The position numbers and the translations under genes are program-made. Shown here piece by piece: positions 39,716 to 51,979 of a DNA stretch of 64,000 nt. Location: assembly GCA_010909165.1 (NCBI GenBank), contig VJWM01000203.1:62001-126000 (forward strand), in the 5' to 3' direction. Below the pieces are notes generated by a model. The model was given only the letters and a program-made list of their open reading frames with translations. It searched no databases and had not been told where the DNA came from. This stretch comes from Anthoceros angustus (Eukaryota; Streptophyta; Anthocerotopsida; Anthocerotales; Anthocerotaceae). The first letter of the stretch is position 1. Each line of letters starts with the position of its first letter.

Positions 39716-42530
39716 ACTTACTGCTATCACCCTCTTACCTATCTATTCAACTATTACTACCTCCGACTTGTCCAGGCTACCACGGCTCTTGTTCCCCACC
39801 ACGATCTTATTCCACAACCCTGCTTCGAGCTACTACCACGGCTCTCACCACACGTAGTTACACGACTACCGAGGTGGGTCCCACGTCAAACCCTAGCAAC
39901 TTATTCTGGCGCGCGGCGCCGTGATTCCCTGCCACGGACGGCTATCCCTGCGCACAGATCCGACTTTATTTTGCACTCCACACTTCATGCATACCCCAAT
40001 TCCTAGGGACCAAAGTTCCCCGGATCACTCACACCCGCTTTCACACACACACAAAGGGCGCCACTGTCACACGACTTCCACAAGGAAACGCTGTTTTCCC
40101 TTGTGCACACCTCCACTGTCAGCACCGGTTTAGATTCTCTTTGATCCACAAAATCTCCACTATTTCCAAGTAGTTCTCCTTCTCAACTCCTCTTACGGTC
40201 TCGCACCTCGCATCGCGTACAGTGCTCAATCACTTCTTCACCCAATCTCCTTTCTCTCTCTCGATTCACCCGCAGGCTTCCAACCACACACACAAACACT
40301 CTCTATTTGAACACAACCAAAAAAGGTAAGGAAAGAAGAATTCTCGCATCACGGGCACAGCAAGCTCCAGCCCGCCAATCCTCGATTCCTGCCGTTGTCG
40401 GGCGCTCAATCACCTCCTCCCGCGGTTGTGGAGCACCTCGACCACCCTAGGCGCCCGCACCACCTCCGCCGATCACGCTCCAACCACGGCTTGGGCTTGG
40501 GGATCTCAACCAGGAATTATCTGATGTGAGGGGCACAACCCTTTATACAACGGCTGAGGGCGTCATAGCCCACTAGAATTTTCAGGTCCTAAAAACGGCT
40601 GAACGCGAAGAGGCGCCCCTACAATTTCGAACGGCCTTAGGTCCAGGATGGCACCCTATCCAAGGTTCTATTCCTAGGATGCCACTATTCTTTGCCTATG
40701 TTATCTTCGCGCCCTCCTCCGACTTGGTCTCCTGGCCCTCCGTCCTCTGCTGCCACCTCCACGGGCCCTCCTCCCTCGCCGCTGGTCTTACAAATCCTCC
40801 CACAGAACCTCCACCTCGCTTCCACTGCTGGTCGACTCCTCGCTCCTAATCGGGGGTGTGTCCTGCTCCTCAGCTCCATCCACCCTTGCTTGCTACCTAT
40901 TGCTGAGGATCATTACTGGCTCTTCTTCCACCCACGCTCGGGCTTCTTCCTCCGTAAGCTCCTTCAAGGCGCCTCCGTGATAACAGGGCCCCCCCATACC
41001 CGCACAGAAAGGACCATCCGCCTGATTCCTCACCAGCAGCCGTCCCTCCCCTCCTCCGGGCTATCACTGCCACAGACCATGCCTCGTGAGGCCACGCCTC
41101 CTGCCAACGCCATGGTTGCCTCGGTGGGTTCTCCAACGCAGGATTGCCATCCAGTAGACTCCACGACCGCCTCCTGCCCACAACCATGGTAAGGGTTTAA
41201 GCACTGCATGTCGCCTCCTTCCTAGCCCGAGTGCCTTCCACTACCCCGATCGTGGACCTCTTGCGCCTCTTCCTTTTCCCTTCTCCTTCGGCTCGGCCAC
41301 TTTTTGTCCTGCTCCCGTTCAGCAGGCCCCCACAATCTCGGACCTTCTCCACAAAGCTACCTCTCTTTGGGGCCTACAGCCTCCCCCCGCATTTCGATTT
41401 GCTTTTGGGCATCCTTGATTGCGAGCCATGGATTTATTCCTCATTTTGACTCAGAATTTCCTCCGGGTTTCATGTAAATCTCCGGAATTTTAATCCTCGT
41501 CTCCTCCAGGTTTCCTACTTGTCTTCCTCCAACTGCTGCCTCAGCCTCCTCCTCGAATTTAGCCTTCACCACTTCCTCTCGCCGCCTCGTGACACCGAGC
41601 GTGAGTGCCTGCACTGGTCCAAGATGTCAGCGGGCACCTGAGTCCAATCATGGCATGCGCACTCCCCAGATCAATTGTTGAGGAGGGGCCACGGGATGCC
41701 ATTCCCACGTCGAGCAACTTTTTCCGGGAAGGTGCGTGACCCAAAACTATCTCCGCCTACATCGACCTCGCCCGCCAAGGAGCTCCTTGAAATCTCTTCC
41801 CACCACGGTGAGGTTCCGTTCTTGGGGCCAACCCTAATTCTTGGAACTTGTTAAATCACAGCATCAGTCGAAAATTGTCTTCCTCGAGGCCTCTTCATCG
41901 ATAAGTCAATAGGATGCCTTCATCTTCTTCGCCTTTTCTGCGGAGTGACCTGCGCTACGCGTGGTGGAGCATCCTCTTCCCTTTCTTTGTTGAGCCTGAC
42001 TCCTCGGCCTTCCTTTTTCACCTCTGCCGCCACTGGAGGCAGTCGGAGCTACCTCCCTCCGTCATTGCGCCTTCTTTCCGAGTGGCGATCCTCTTCGCCT
42101 TGTCATCACGCTGACTCACTGTGCCTCACACCCGACTCCTCGATCTTGAGTTCGCTCAGTGGATCGCCTCTAGCCCTTTGAGTTTTCTTAGGGTTATATC
42201 CCCTGGGTTCCACGAGGAGGCCGGCCCGCTACCACTTCTCCCGGACCACCCTTGGTTCTTGTACGCCTGAGCATAGCTCCAGGATCAGCGACCCACCACG
42301 TTCAACTACTGGCCGGTTGGTTTGACCACTAGCCTATGGACTTGATAACCTCTACCAAATATGAGGACCCCCTTCCCCCATATATAGACTTTTTATTAAA
42401 TATTCCGAGACCAAAGGCCAAGGAGTATCGAGTTCGAAGTCCAAGGACCAATTATTATTTTAACCCAGAAAACAACCCCAAAACTCATAGGCCAAGGACA
42501 CTTTCTACTATAAATATCCCTTCCTACTGA
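39716..42530. other. C-rich transposon-like sequence without a recognisable gene
   Basis: Pyrimidine-rich on the plus strand, with CACACACACA at about 40040 and 40285, and only Pro/Ser/Leu-rich frames (up to 166 codons, 40692-41192). TATAGAC and TATAAATAT boxes near 42382 and 42510 could be promoter remnants. I interpret it as non-coding transposon sequence. Confidence 0.4.
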
Positions 42531-42534
42531 CAAC

Positions 42535-43491
42535 CTAGCTCTTCTTGACACCAAACGTAGCAAAAAAAAACAAAAAATCACCCAAAGACACAATCCAACA
42601 GGGAGTTTCCAAATCCAGATTGGTTTCACCTTGGCGGTGTGGCTTGTGGGTCAATTCCTCCTCTGCATCCAGTAAAACTTCATAGCCATGAATCCTCTGA
42701 GAAGTGAACTCTGCGGAGCGCTTGTCCACCTCCACAACAATGCAATTAGGCCACGTAGAGAAGTCATAATTTCGTTGTCCTATTCCCCTTACGCATCTAA
42801 TATCCAATCTCTTCCTTGGAAGTTCTTGATCAACTTCATGGTGACGGTGGCCTCGCATGAAACCGGTTGTCAAGGATGTGTAATAAATTCTTTACCGGCC
42901 GTGCTGCACTGCTCACCCATTATTGAAAGAGCCCTGCAAGGTGTTTGGCAGCATGGACACCTTTGTCTTCTTGCTCTTGGAGGTCACACCCTAGCCCACA
43001 ATGTTGTTCTCCACAATGTCAAAGCCTCCTTGGTCATTGTGCATATTAGTTTTGCCCCAAACAAATGAGACCATGCCTCCACCTGTACACCACTTCCTCA
43101 TAGTCTCCCTCACAACATGGAGCTCTTCCACACCATGCATGACTATCATTTTGATCTCGTCGTACCTTGACGACATATCATCATGGAAGGAATGAAATAT
43201 GTTTGCCATTTGCGCCTTCTCAAGTTTGATATCATACTTCCCCTTGTTGAATCCCCGGGCGACATCCATCACCAGCGTTGTATATGTCCGACTCCACAAA
43301 AACCCTCTCATTTTAGCAACATCTCTGCGCACCACTTGATCCTTTACTAACCCATCAGTTTTGGGCACAGTAAAAGTTTGGAGCCCTTCCTCCATGTCCA
43401 TGTCTTCAAGTGCCCTTTGCTCATCCTCCATCCCTTTCCATGTGTGGACCTTTAGTGTAAAAGCCTGGAAATCATCAGGAAGCTTTTTCAA
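42535..43491 (-). pseudogene. DNA methyltransferase-like C-terminal half of a transposon gene
   Basis: Two minus-strand frames, 42991-43491 (166 codons) and 42535-42873 (112 codons), read as one decayed protein. The first holds GGGMVSFVWGKTNMH and YDEIKMIVMHGVEEL. In the second, NCIVVEVDKRSAEFTSQRI resembles the stretch of amino-methyltransferases (N6-A/N4-C type) that follows motif I, where C-x-G-I-E-x-D...A-x-x-R is usual. Just upstream a frame-shifted ILDA...G.GQ remains of motif I. No DPPY motif is visible. With the ParB-like part at 48.0-49.1 kb on the same strand it may form one split gene. Assignment tentative. Confidence 0.4.
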
Positions 43492-43504
43492 GTCTTCAAC
43501 ATCT

Positions 43505-46500
43505 TAACTTGTTGCGCAATGTGTGGCGCGACTTTTGGCCGACGGCACCCGCGCATAAACCTGTCGTGTAGGAAGCGAGTGCCCCAAGGGAATGAGTGCA
43601 CTGCTTGCGCCGCTTCAAAGCGACTCGCCTTACTTTCGTCCGCCCTCCCAACGCACACACTCCCTAGTTCACGCTCTACTGACAAACACCGCAAGTCAGA
43701 GACAATTTAAGGACCTGTCAGCGTCCGTTGCCTGCTCGCCTCACACCTCTGCCACCCTCTCCACTCACACTACACTTATCGGTCTTAAGGAAGACGCTGG
43801 GCCCCGACCTCCTCCGCTGCTCCACCGGGCCTCTCCGTCCGACCGCACTCCCAAGTCCCTCCGGCCACACGCCGTCCGCTCGGGCGCTGGTCGCGGCTCG
43901 ACGCACGGGTCCCCGCCACCACTCCCCGCACACACCACAACACGTTAGGTCCGTCACGGGACCACGATCGATCCTCCGAGCTGCCTCGCCTGACTCAGAC
44001 TCACGTTATCAAGAAGACACACAAGGTCCGCAAGAACGCGATCAACACCAAGGAAAGATGATTTATCTGTGGCAGCCCCTCTTATACTACGCCTGTGTCG
44101 CCTTTATTACACCCCTATTCTCGAGCCGACGCCCAAGATGCCTAATCGGCCGCCTACCATCCTATTTCCTCCTCCTATCTCCTTCGCGGCGGTGGGGGGA
44201 AGGTCCGGGTTCCGCCTTGGGATTGGTGGTCCAATCTCCCCGACAATTCGCACCTAATCGGATGATCCGCGAGGCGGACCCTCCTTTCTCCCGAATCTCC
44301 AGTTACACGGCAAGGCCCCGACGACCGCCTGCTACTCAACGCCATCCTCCTGCCTTCCTGGGTCCTCCGCCTCCTTGGCCACCTCCCCGCCTCCCCTAGC
44401 GTGTCAAGGGGCTCCTCCTCATCGCCGAGTCCGGACCTCGAGGTCCGGCTCGACCCCGAGCCTCGAACCCAAGGGTCCGGCTTATTTCCGAGTCCGACCT
44501 ACCGGGTCCGCCTGCTCGGGGTTCGGACCTCGTGGTCCAGATGACACGGGTCCGATCCCCAAGCTCCGACTCTTCCGTGGACCTCAGATCGCTAGGTCCT
44601 CCTCCTTACCCCCGACCCTTGTCTTGGCTCCCTTGCACCCCCGCAGCCCCTCACCCCCTTCCGGATCGGGTGGTGGTGAACTTACCTTGGGGTCCGCCCC
44701 GCCTCCTCTTGGGGCTCCTCCTTCGCCGCTGTCGTTTCCAAACAGGGCCCCTAGGGTCCCTGTCTTGTCCGTGCCCTTCTTCCCCTCCGAGCCTTCCAGG
44801 GTCCGCCTATCGGGCGCCGAGAGGCCTCTGCCAGAGCTCGGTGGTAATAGGCAAAGTCCGAATCCACTTGCCGGATTGCCTCTTCCACGGTGCCCGAGCA
44901 CCGATACTCCCTTGCCGCCATAGGTGCCCGGAGTCGAGCCTGTCCGCTTGTTGCTCCACCTCCCCGCCAGTTTGATAGCCGGAGCCGCGCCGCGAGGTCG
45001 CCAGGTCGCTGGCCACCTCCGCAGCCGCCGCTGCTCCACTTGCTCCAACTCCTCCGCCTGCTCACGCCTTGCCCGCCATAACGCAGCTGCTCCACTTGCT
45101 CCACTTGCTCCACTTGCTCCACTTGCTCCACTTGCTCCACTTGCTCCAACTCCGCCATCTCCCCCAGACGGCCGCAACACGGCAGATCGGCTTCACCGAG
45201 CCCTTCTCCATCTCGGCGACGCCCCGCCTCGCTCCATCGCCATCGACTGGGTCCGCCAATGAGCCGAGCCGCTTTATTTCCCGGCTGCCTGCGACCATGT
45301 CCTGCACTACCATTCCTCTCAATGATAGTTTGAGTCAGCCCAAAGTCTCCTTGCGGTCCTCCATCTCCCGCCGCGCCCACCTCCCGAGCCGAGTCCGAGA
45401 TCCTCCATCTCCTGCGAACTTCTGGCCCCGCTGGTCCGGCTGCTCCGCCACCTCCCCGCCTCCATCTTCGTGCGTAGCCGAGGCGCCTATCTCCCGTCAA
45501 GTCCGGATTCTCCCATTGAGAATTCCTTGTCGCCTGACGCCTCTTGAGTTGTAACTCCAAGGTGTCCTCCTGCTCCACCTCCCCGCCTCCCTTCTACCTC
45601 TCTGCGCCTGAGGTCCCTGCAGGCCGGCCTCCAGCAGACGGCTCGTCGTGCTTGCTCCGCCACCTCCGCCTCCTTGGCCACCTCCCCGCCTCCTCCACCT
45701 GCCCGATCACGCCGATAGTGATCGCGATCGGCCGCCGCGTGGCCTCCGCCTCCTTGGCCACCTTCACCGAGCCTCTCCTGGCTCGTCCACGGCCGCCTCA
45801 CAGTCCTGCCTGCGCCCGGGCGCCCTTGCCGCTCCGGCCTCCCCGCCTGCAGAGGTCCTCCGCCTGCGCTTGGCCTCTCGGCCTCCTCCTCCGGTGAAGG
45901 AATTTGGTCCGGCCTCATGATGGACCAGACCTCCTCCTCGCCTCCCGGCGCTTCTCTCAATCCGAGAGCCGCCTTCGCCTCCTGGCTCCTCCAACCGCCT
46001 CCCGGAGGAGTACCATGCGCCCGGTGGCTTCTACCTCCGGGTCTTCTCGGCCATCCCGCAGACCTGAGCATACCGTCCCATGACGAGCTGTGACCCGTGT
46101 TTCTTCCACGGCCGTGAGGCTCCCACAAAGTCCGTGAGCGGAGCGGCATCTCACGGTCCGCCAAGGACCTCCATACTGTCCGAGTAAGTCCGACTGGGTT
46201 CTCGGACCTAATCAGACCCTTAGGTCCCGAGGCCGAGCTTGAGCCCTCCTTGGCCCTTTTGGCCGCGAGCTCCTTCTCGCCCTTTTCTCCCTGGGCCTTG
46301 AGGAGGTGAGGGAGTCGGGAGCAAGCCTTTTGCCCCTTCCTGCGATGTGACTGCTCGGGGTGCTGCTGTCCTCCGCCTCGGCGCCCTTCGCCTCCTCATC
46401 GCTTTTGCCACCAAGGTGGAAGGGGTACTGCACCGACCCGAGGTGCCGCTGGTAGCCGTGGTCTTGCGTCTCTTGGCTCCCTCACAGTCGGCGGGGCTCC

Positions 46501-48000
46501 TCGGAGTGGTGGCGGGCTGGGCCGGGCCGCCTCACTGGATGGCCTGGGGCACAGAGGAGGAGGCGGAATTTCTTCCATACTTCCACAGGTGGTGAGGGGT
46601 CCGCTCTGCACGATGGAGTCCGGAATCCTCCCGCCGCCCTCCTCCCGAGTCCGCTTGGCTGACGATCGGCCTCCTCCTCCAGTCCGTTTGGCTTTCGATC
46701 GGCCTCCTCCCCTCGGCGCCCTTGCCGCTCCACTTCGGCGGGGCCTCAGGTCCTTTCGGGCGCTCGCTCAAGCTCTCCTTCCTTGAGGAGCTCGAAATGC
46801 CCCATACATGGATCGGTATGGGGGCCCAGATGGCGAGGCTTCTCGGTCTGAGCTTGCGAGCCTCTGGCTAAGCAGGCGAAAATAATCCTTCCTCCCGCCT
46901 TCTTCCTCAGCAACAGATGCAGTGAATACTATCAGATTATCACCAAGGTGATCCACCTTGGTGGTAGGTTCCAAAGTGGACAATGATCGGGCTACCGCCC
47001 TTACTCGACCGCCCAACAGCCTGATATCGCCCAACACAGGGTCCGCTGCCCCTGTGCCTCAAAGATCGCGTCGGGCCCTATCTTCCTTCGCCTTGAGGGG
47101 CTCGGCACCCTCCCCTCTTCCTCCTTTGGGCGGTTGTAGGCGCCCTCGGGACCTCAAGGTCCATCGCCTTGGTCCTCCGGAGGTTCTTGGACCGCACCTC
47201 CTTATTGACCGCCAAGATTTCCGGCGAACTCCGGACGGTGACACTATCGAATGTCCGCACCATCTCGAACACATCCAAATGCCACTCGCACTACCCTCCC
47301 CGCTCGGAGCCAGTGGCCCAAAGTCCGGATAGCGGAGTCACAATGTTGCGCCCACAAGGTTCCATGGCTCCCAAACTTCCGCAGTTTTTGGGTGCCATCG
47401 CCTTCTCCTCCTTGCCGAGCTTGTCTGAGACCGCCGCACGCTGCGCCTTCGCTGTCACGCCCGACCTCAACGTGAGCTGCCAAGACGCCCGAGTGTCCCG
47501 AGATACCGCCAGAGCCGGATCATGGAGCGCAAGAGATCGCGAGAATTGTCTCGAGGTCCAATGAATGACCTTCCTTCGCCGCCCTTCGGAGTAACCGCGG
47601 AGGCGCGCCTCGTCTGAATCGCCAGAGGTCCGCATGGCTTATTCGACCTTACGCCCGCTTACCGCCTTACGCCGCTGCACTGTTTACGCCGGCATTCGCG
47701 CGAATACCGCTATAACGGCCTCGCAAGGTTACGGTCCCTGCCACCGCATGCCCGCCTCCACTGTGGTCGCCCACGTGGCGCCGTCCGTCCTACTACCAAC
47801 TCCGAGTTACTCGGCGATTTATCCCGCCTCGGGTCCGGAGTGGGTCCGACTTATCCTGCACGGGCCTACCATAGTAGGTCCGGTACGCTCCTCACTCCGA
47901 GTCCGAGTATACTCCGAGTGCCGAGTGCTATCCATGCTTATTTCCCCCCTTTTTCGCCTCATTTTATCCTTCACTTCTACAAAAAAAACAAAACCCTACC
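43505..48000. mobile_element. GC-rich long insertion, probable non-autonomous retroelement
   Basis: About 4.5 kb, very GC-rich, with many GGTCCG/CGGACC repeats, especially 44430-44600. Open frames on both strands are Pro/Ser/Arg-rich and overlap, as expected from composition only. No gag, protease, RT or integrase motif is visible. It separates the two minus-strand pieces of the putative ParB-methyltransferase gene, so it probably inserted into it. Termini could not be matched. Confidence 0.45.
45085..45157. repeat. 9-bp repeat CTCCACTTG, seven to eight copies
   Basis: Perfect head-to-tail CTCCACTTG units, preceded at 45030-45060 by related CTCCACTTGCTCCAACTCC. Confidence 0.95.
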
Positions 48001-48006
48001 TATTTT

Positions 48007-49081
48007 CTAACCCCCAAGGGAAGTCCGTAGTCCACACAATGACACAAGCTGAACAACCAAGCTCACCTTTCCTTCAAAGCTATTCCCAACCGGCAACCAC
48101 TTCATTCGTTGAGTGCACGGTACTCTCGCCACCATCTCAAATGAATCACAGCCTAGATGCTTCGCTGTAGCCACTTGTATCACATGTAGTTTCTTCCGCA
48201 GAGTGATCTCCTTCGCCATACCATTAAGATTGATGAGACCTGTCAGCACCTTCTCAATGACATTAATTAGCATATTTTGGCCAGTCTCACCGGTGGAATA
48301 CCCTGAAAACTTCGCGATGGCTTCCCTTGCATTTCTTTTGGCTTCACAAAAATTTGGTCCACTGCCTTTGCCTCATATGCAGTCTTCCGTTTCCCCTTGC
48401 TTATCTTGCTAGTTCCTGCGGCAACATGTTTGGTTGTTTTGGCAAATCCATGGCCTCCCACTTTGTGAAGATCTTATCCACATTTTCCCACACTCTCCTC
48501 TCAAGTTTGGTGATGGAAAGGATATGTGTTCGATTGTCGACCTTGTTTTGCTTGTACTGCTCATCCGCTTGGGCCTCATCATCCTCTATCAAGCCCAGCA
48601 CCTTATATAGGTTAAACTTCCAGTTCATGCTCATATTGGCATCATCCCTCCTAGCTTCTCGAACTCATCCAAGTAAGTACCACGGTCAATGAAATTCACT
48701 TCATTTGTCTAGTGTTGTTGTGGTCTGCAGGGTCAGAGCCCTCATCTCCTGTACAATGAGACCACAATGCACATGGGCTTCCATCCATTGGTATCTGGCC
48801 TTCGATGGAGATATGTCTGCCAAGTGCTTTATCGTTGCATAGGTGTGGTTGCCACCGAGCACTCCTGTCACATACTTCTTAGCTTTAAACTTCTTCCACT
48901 CTATGGATTCAATGTCGCTGCAGTCCGCTGGGTCAATCATGCATAGTAGAGGCAGCACACCTTCTTCAACTCTATCTTTTGAAATAACTCGAGCTAGATA
49001 GTTGATCCATGCTTCGTCTACAATCTGAATCTGTGCATCTGGAGTAAGAAAGGATGCAGGCCTTAAATTCTCTAGTTTCAC
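48007..49081 (-). pseudogene. ParB-like domain relic of a transposon gene
   Basis: Minus-strand frames 48701-49081, 48401-48634, 48267-48461 and 48007-48273 follow one another. The first reads WINYLARVISKDRVEEG, VLPLLCMIDPA and KKYVTGVLGGNHTYATIKHL. A hydrophobic strand followed by GGNHTYA fits the ParB/sulfiredoxin fold (G-x-x-R/H-x-x-A). The later frames are Lys/Glu-rich. ParB-like domains next to DNA methyltransferases occur in phages and in transposon genes of algae and early land plants. Here the methyltransferase-like part is 4.5 kb further downstream. The frames do not join without shifts, so this is a relic. Confidence 0.42.
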
Positions 49082-49189
49082 AAGCCCTCTGAGGGTTCAA
49101 GAAGGCAGCCCAAGCTGGAGAAACTGTGTTCTCATAACTGAAGCTGTGGCTAATTTCAAAACATCTCAGGATGCAAGGCCAAAGGGGGT

Positions 49190-49450
49190 TGAGGTGTTGC
49201 TGGAGAAGGGATTGGCATTGAAAAGCAATAGAAAGGACTGAAGGCTGCAAGGCTTCCCCAATTCACGAGGGCGCACTGAAAGCAAAAGTGGCTTGTCCCA
49301 TAGCGACAAGCTCCGCAAGCCGCAAGAACAGTGGGAAATCCGCAGTATCTCTCCCGAGCCACCGCAGTGGTTAGAGAAAAGAGCTCTGGGAAGCCATTAG
49401 ATGGATCTTTGGGGAGAAAAAGGTCCCTAAGGTGTTCGAACACCATTCCT
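49190..49450 (-). mobile_element. Second fragment of the RT-like element
   Basis: The minus strand matches 29775-30040 (+): GGTGTTCGAACACCTTAGGG, then CTTTTTCTCCCCAAAGATCC against CTTTCTCCTCAAGATCC, and GCTTGTCGCTATGG. Protein in both: MVFEHLRDLFL. Here a Cys-rich stretch CGACRYGTSHFCFQC is open, so this copy preserves text lost in the other. Only the part N-terminal to the RT core is present. Confidence 0.7.
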
Positions 49451-50820
49451 AAATAGCACGGCAGATGAAAGAAGTGGGGTCGTAAGAGAGTCTTTTGTAA
49501 GTGCCAAATATGATCATGCCCCGGTGGCTTGTTTTAGGCTTGTTTTGTTTTTTTTATTATATAATATAGGCATAGGAGGGGTTAGCTAATAAGGTGGCCG
49601 AGATTGCACTTAGAGTGCAATCCTAAACCCCGGTCCGTAGAATGCGAGTCTCCTTGGGTGTCCGCCGAGATCGGAATAAGTCCGTGGGCGGCGCCGGCCG
49701 TAAGTCGAGTCAGGCGGCGGCTGTGGAGTAAATCCCGTGCGGCTTAGTGCGGTGACGGCTTAGTCGAGCGTAGTTTGGAACATGCTCTGCCATGGAGAGC
49801 GACCAATGGAAGAAGTCCGAATGATGAGCTCACGCCCGGCCAACTGACCCGGTTATATGGTACATACATATAGCGGTTAGATTAGGAGCAGGGAGGTATA
49901 TAGGAGGCTCGTGGCCCAAGACCCCAGACTATCCCGTGCCCAACTTCATGCTTGCGGTGTGTTCTTGCCCTCCGTGCTCTCGAGGAGAGGGTCCCCGCCA
50001 CCTTGCAGGATTAATTGGTGGCAAGGGGTTGTGTCGAGAGCTCTGGTGATGAGCTTGACACGCTGAGATGTCTGGAGACAGGATTGGGGTCTAAGGCTGC
50101 CGTGGTTTCTCGCCTTGACGAGGCCATCCTTGGTAATTTCTTGGAGGAGCGGGGTTGCAGGTTGAGAGACCGCTACCCCGCGGAACATGAAGCAGTCGAA
50201 AGGATCAGGAGGCGCCTGGGGTGAATCCTACGGGCAGGAGCCATCCCTAGAGACTGCTGGAGCGGAGGCCATGGGGTTGTAGGCTGAGAAGCAACTACCT
50301 CACAGAATGCGAAGCAACCGGAAGGAGCAAGGGCGGTCCGATGTGAATACGGTGTGTTAGTGTCGCAAATACCAGCGGTGGGGGAGTAGAGGGAAGGGGA
50401 CGACTGCGTTGGAGTTGCCGTGAAGCGGAGGTGAGTGTTGTGAAGTGGAGGATGCAGAGCTAAGGAGGTAGGTGCGTCGAGGCGCTAGGAGACGGAGATC
50501 GACGGAGGAGCACGTCGTTAAACCTATTGTGGTCCGCCAGATCTTAAATGGTGTTTGGAGACGCCGTGAGCGGAGCCCTGTGGAAAGGTTTGGTGGGTCG
50601 TGTGGCCGGTCCATTGAGTTGCGGGGCGGCACACTCCTAGGGTTTTGCGAGTCTGTAGGACCCGGCCTTGATGAAGGCTTGTTGACGATAGGTTGTAGAG
50701 CTTGGGCAGAATAAGCACGAGTCCATTCCCTGTAGAACAAACTCCCGTACTGCATCGACATTGAGTTAGTGTGCACCCGGCTAGTCCGCTAGCAAAAGTT
50801 GCTCCACACCATATATAAAG
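49451..50820. other. Unassigned transposon-like sequence
   Basis: A/T-rich patch at 49545-49570 (ATTATATAATATAGG), then GC-rich sequence with short frames (69-139 codons), none recognisable. It lies between RT and copia gag fragments, so it is probably transposon DNA. Confidence 0.4.
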
Positions 50821-50829
50821 TGAGAGTTG

Positions 50830-51640
50830 ATGGTGTTGCCAAAGAATGTCTCTTAACAACAACATGTGCTCCAGGTGGGGCCTCTTTTCTAGGCTCGCCA
50901 CTCTTCTTTTTTCTGCAGTCCTTTTCCATGTGGTTCGGTATTCTGCACTAAGAACAAATAATACCACCTTTCTTGTTACCTCTTGCAGGTGTGAAAGAAG
51001 GTGGGGTCTCTCCAATAAGACTATGTTGTGTGGGGTTGGTAGAGCGTTGAGTGAATCCTTTGCCATGGCCTCAGACTCTGCCTTGGCCTCTTCCCGTACC
51101 TTTGCTCGAGAACATCGCCTGCTGTCTACTGGGACGATGATCTTATCGTCGGCTTGACTCCTCCTGAATAAGTGCTCCAATTAACTCAAGAATGGGTGAA
51201 TGTCTTTAAATTTTCTTTTAAGTCATACTTCCCCGCGTTTTTGTGAGCACTCCTCAAAACAACATTTTGAGTTGTTACAAAAAATCTGTAGGAGGGTGGT
51301 AAGGATGATAATAGACCAACAAAAGAAGCTAACTCATGTAGTTTGCTGTTGGATGCAACTTCTAATTGTGATCGAGCCAATCATAATAAATTGACAAGAT
51401 GTTCGATGGAGTCCGATTCCTTCATTTTGAGGTTATGGAAATTGCGAGTAGCAGTCATCAAACTCATAACATCTATGGAGGAGTACAATTGGGCGAGATG
51501 GTCCCACAATTGTTTAGATGATCCTGCTTCACTTATGTGTCTCACCATTTGTTGTGGAAGGCCACTTATTAGGATATCTTGGGCCTTCTCATCCTTAACG
51601 CCCCAGGTACGTTTAATTTTTGGCCCCCAGGCAGGGTATT
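50830..51640 (-). pseudogene. Ty1/copia gag relic (UBN2 and zinc knuckle)
   Basis: On the minus strand, from 51560, one frame gives DILISGLPQQMVRHIS, KQLWDHLAQLYSS and TATRNFHNLKMKE, the typical copia gag (UBN2) pattern. It continues with HELASFVGLLSSLPPSYRFF (51186-51380 frame). Downstream at about 50905-50960 a CCHC zinc knuckle C-x2-C-x4-H-x4-C is readable (CRIPNHMEKDC), with a stop codon between the first two Cys. Several frame changes. No protease or integrase follows, so it is a gag-only fragment. Confidence 0.78.
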
Positions 51641-51979
51641 CGAGACTTCCACAAACAAAAGTTTCAAATATCCCAAAGTTTCAAATATGCCAAGGATGTG
51701 ATCCAGCTGACACCGCAACCATTCCCTGGAACAAAGAGGCACCCTAGGGAGGATGTACTGGACGCCGGAGCATGCACAGCGGAACTGGAGGAGGTCGCAA
51801 GGTGCACTTGGGCAGCCCAAGTAGTCTCTTCAAAAACCTTATGCATGTGCCCGATGTGGGTCTTCACCCCCTTGACACTGCAGCAAAGTTGAGCACAGAC
51901 AGGACAAGGAGTGTCCTTGACAATCACAGAAGGTGTAGGCCGCCCTATTGGGTAGGGTAACGCCAACTAGAGGGTGTTA

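Noticed and set aside
44300-46800. Long Pro/Ser/Arg-rich open frames on both strands
   Set aside because: High GC content and GGTCCG repeats suppress stops in all frames; no domain or consistent codon use is visible.
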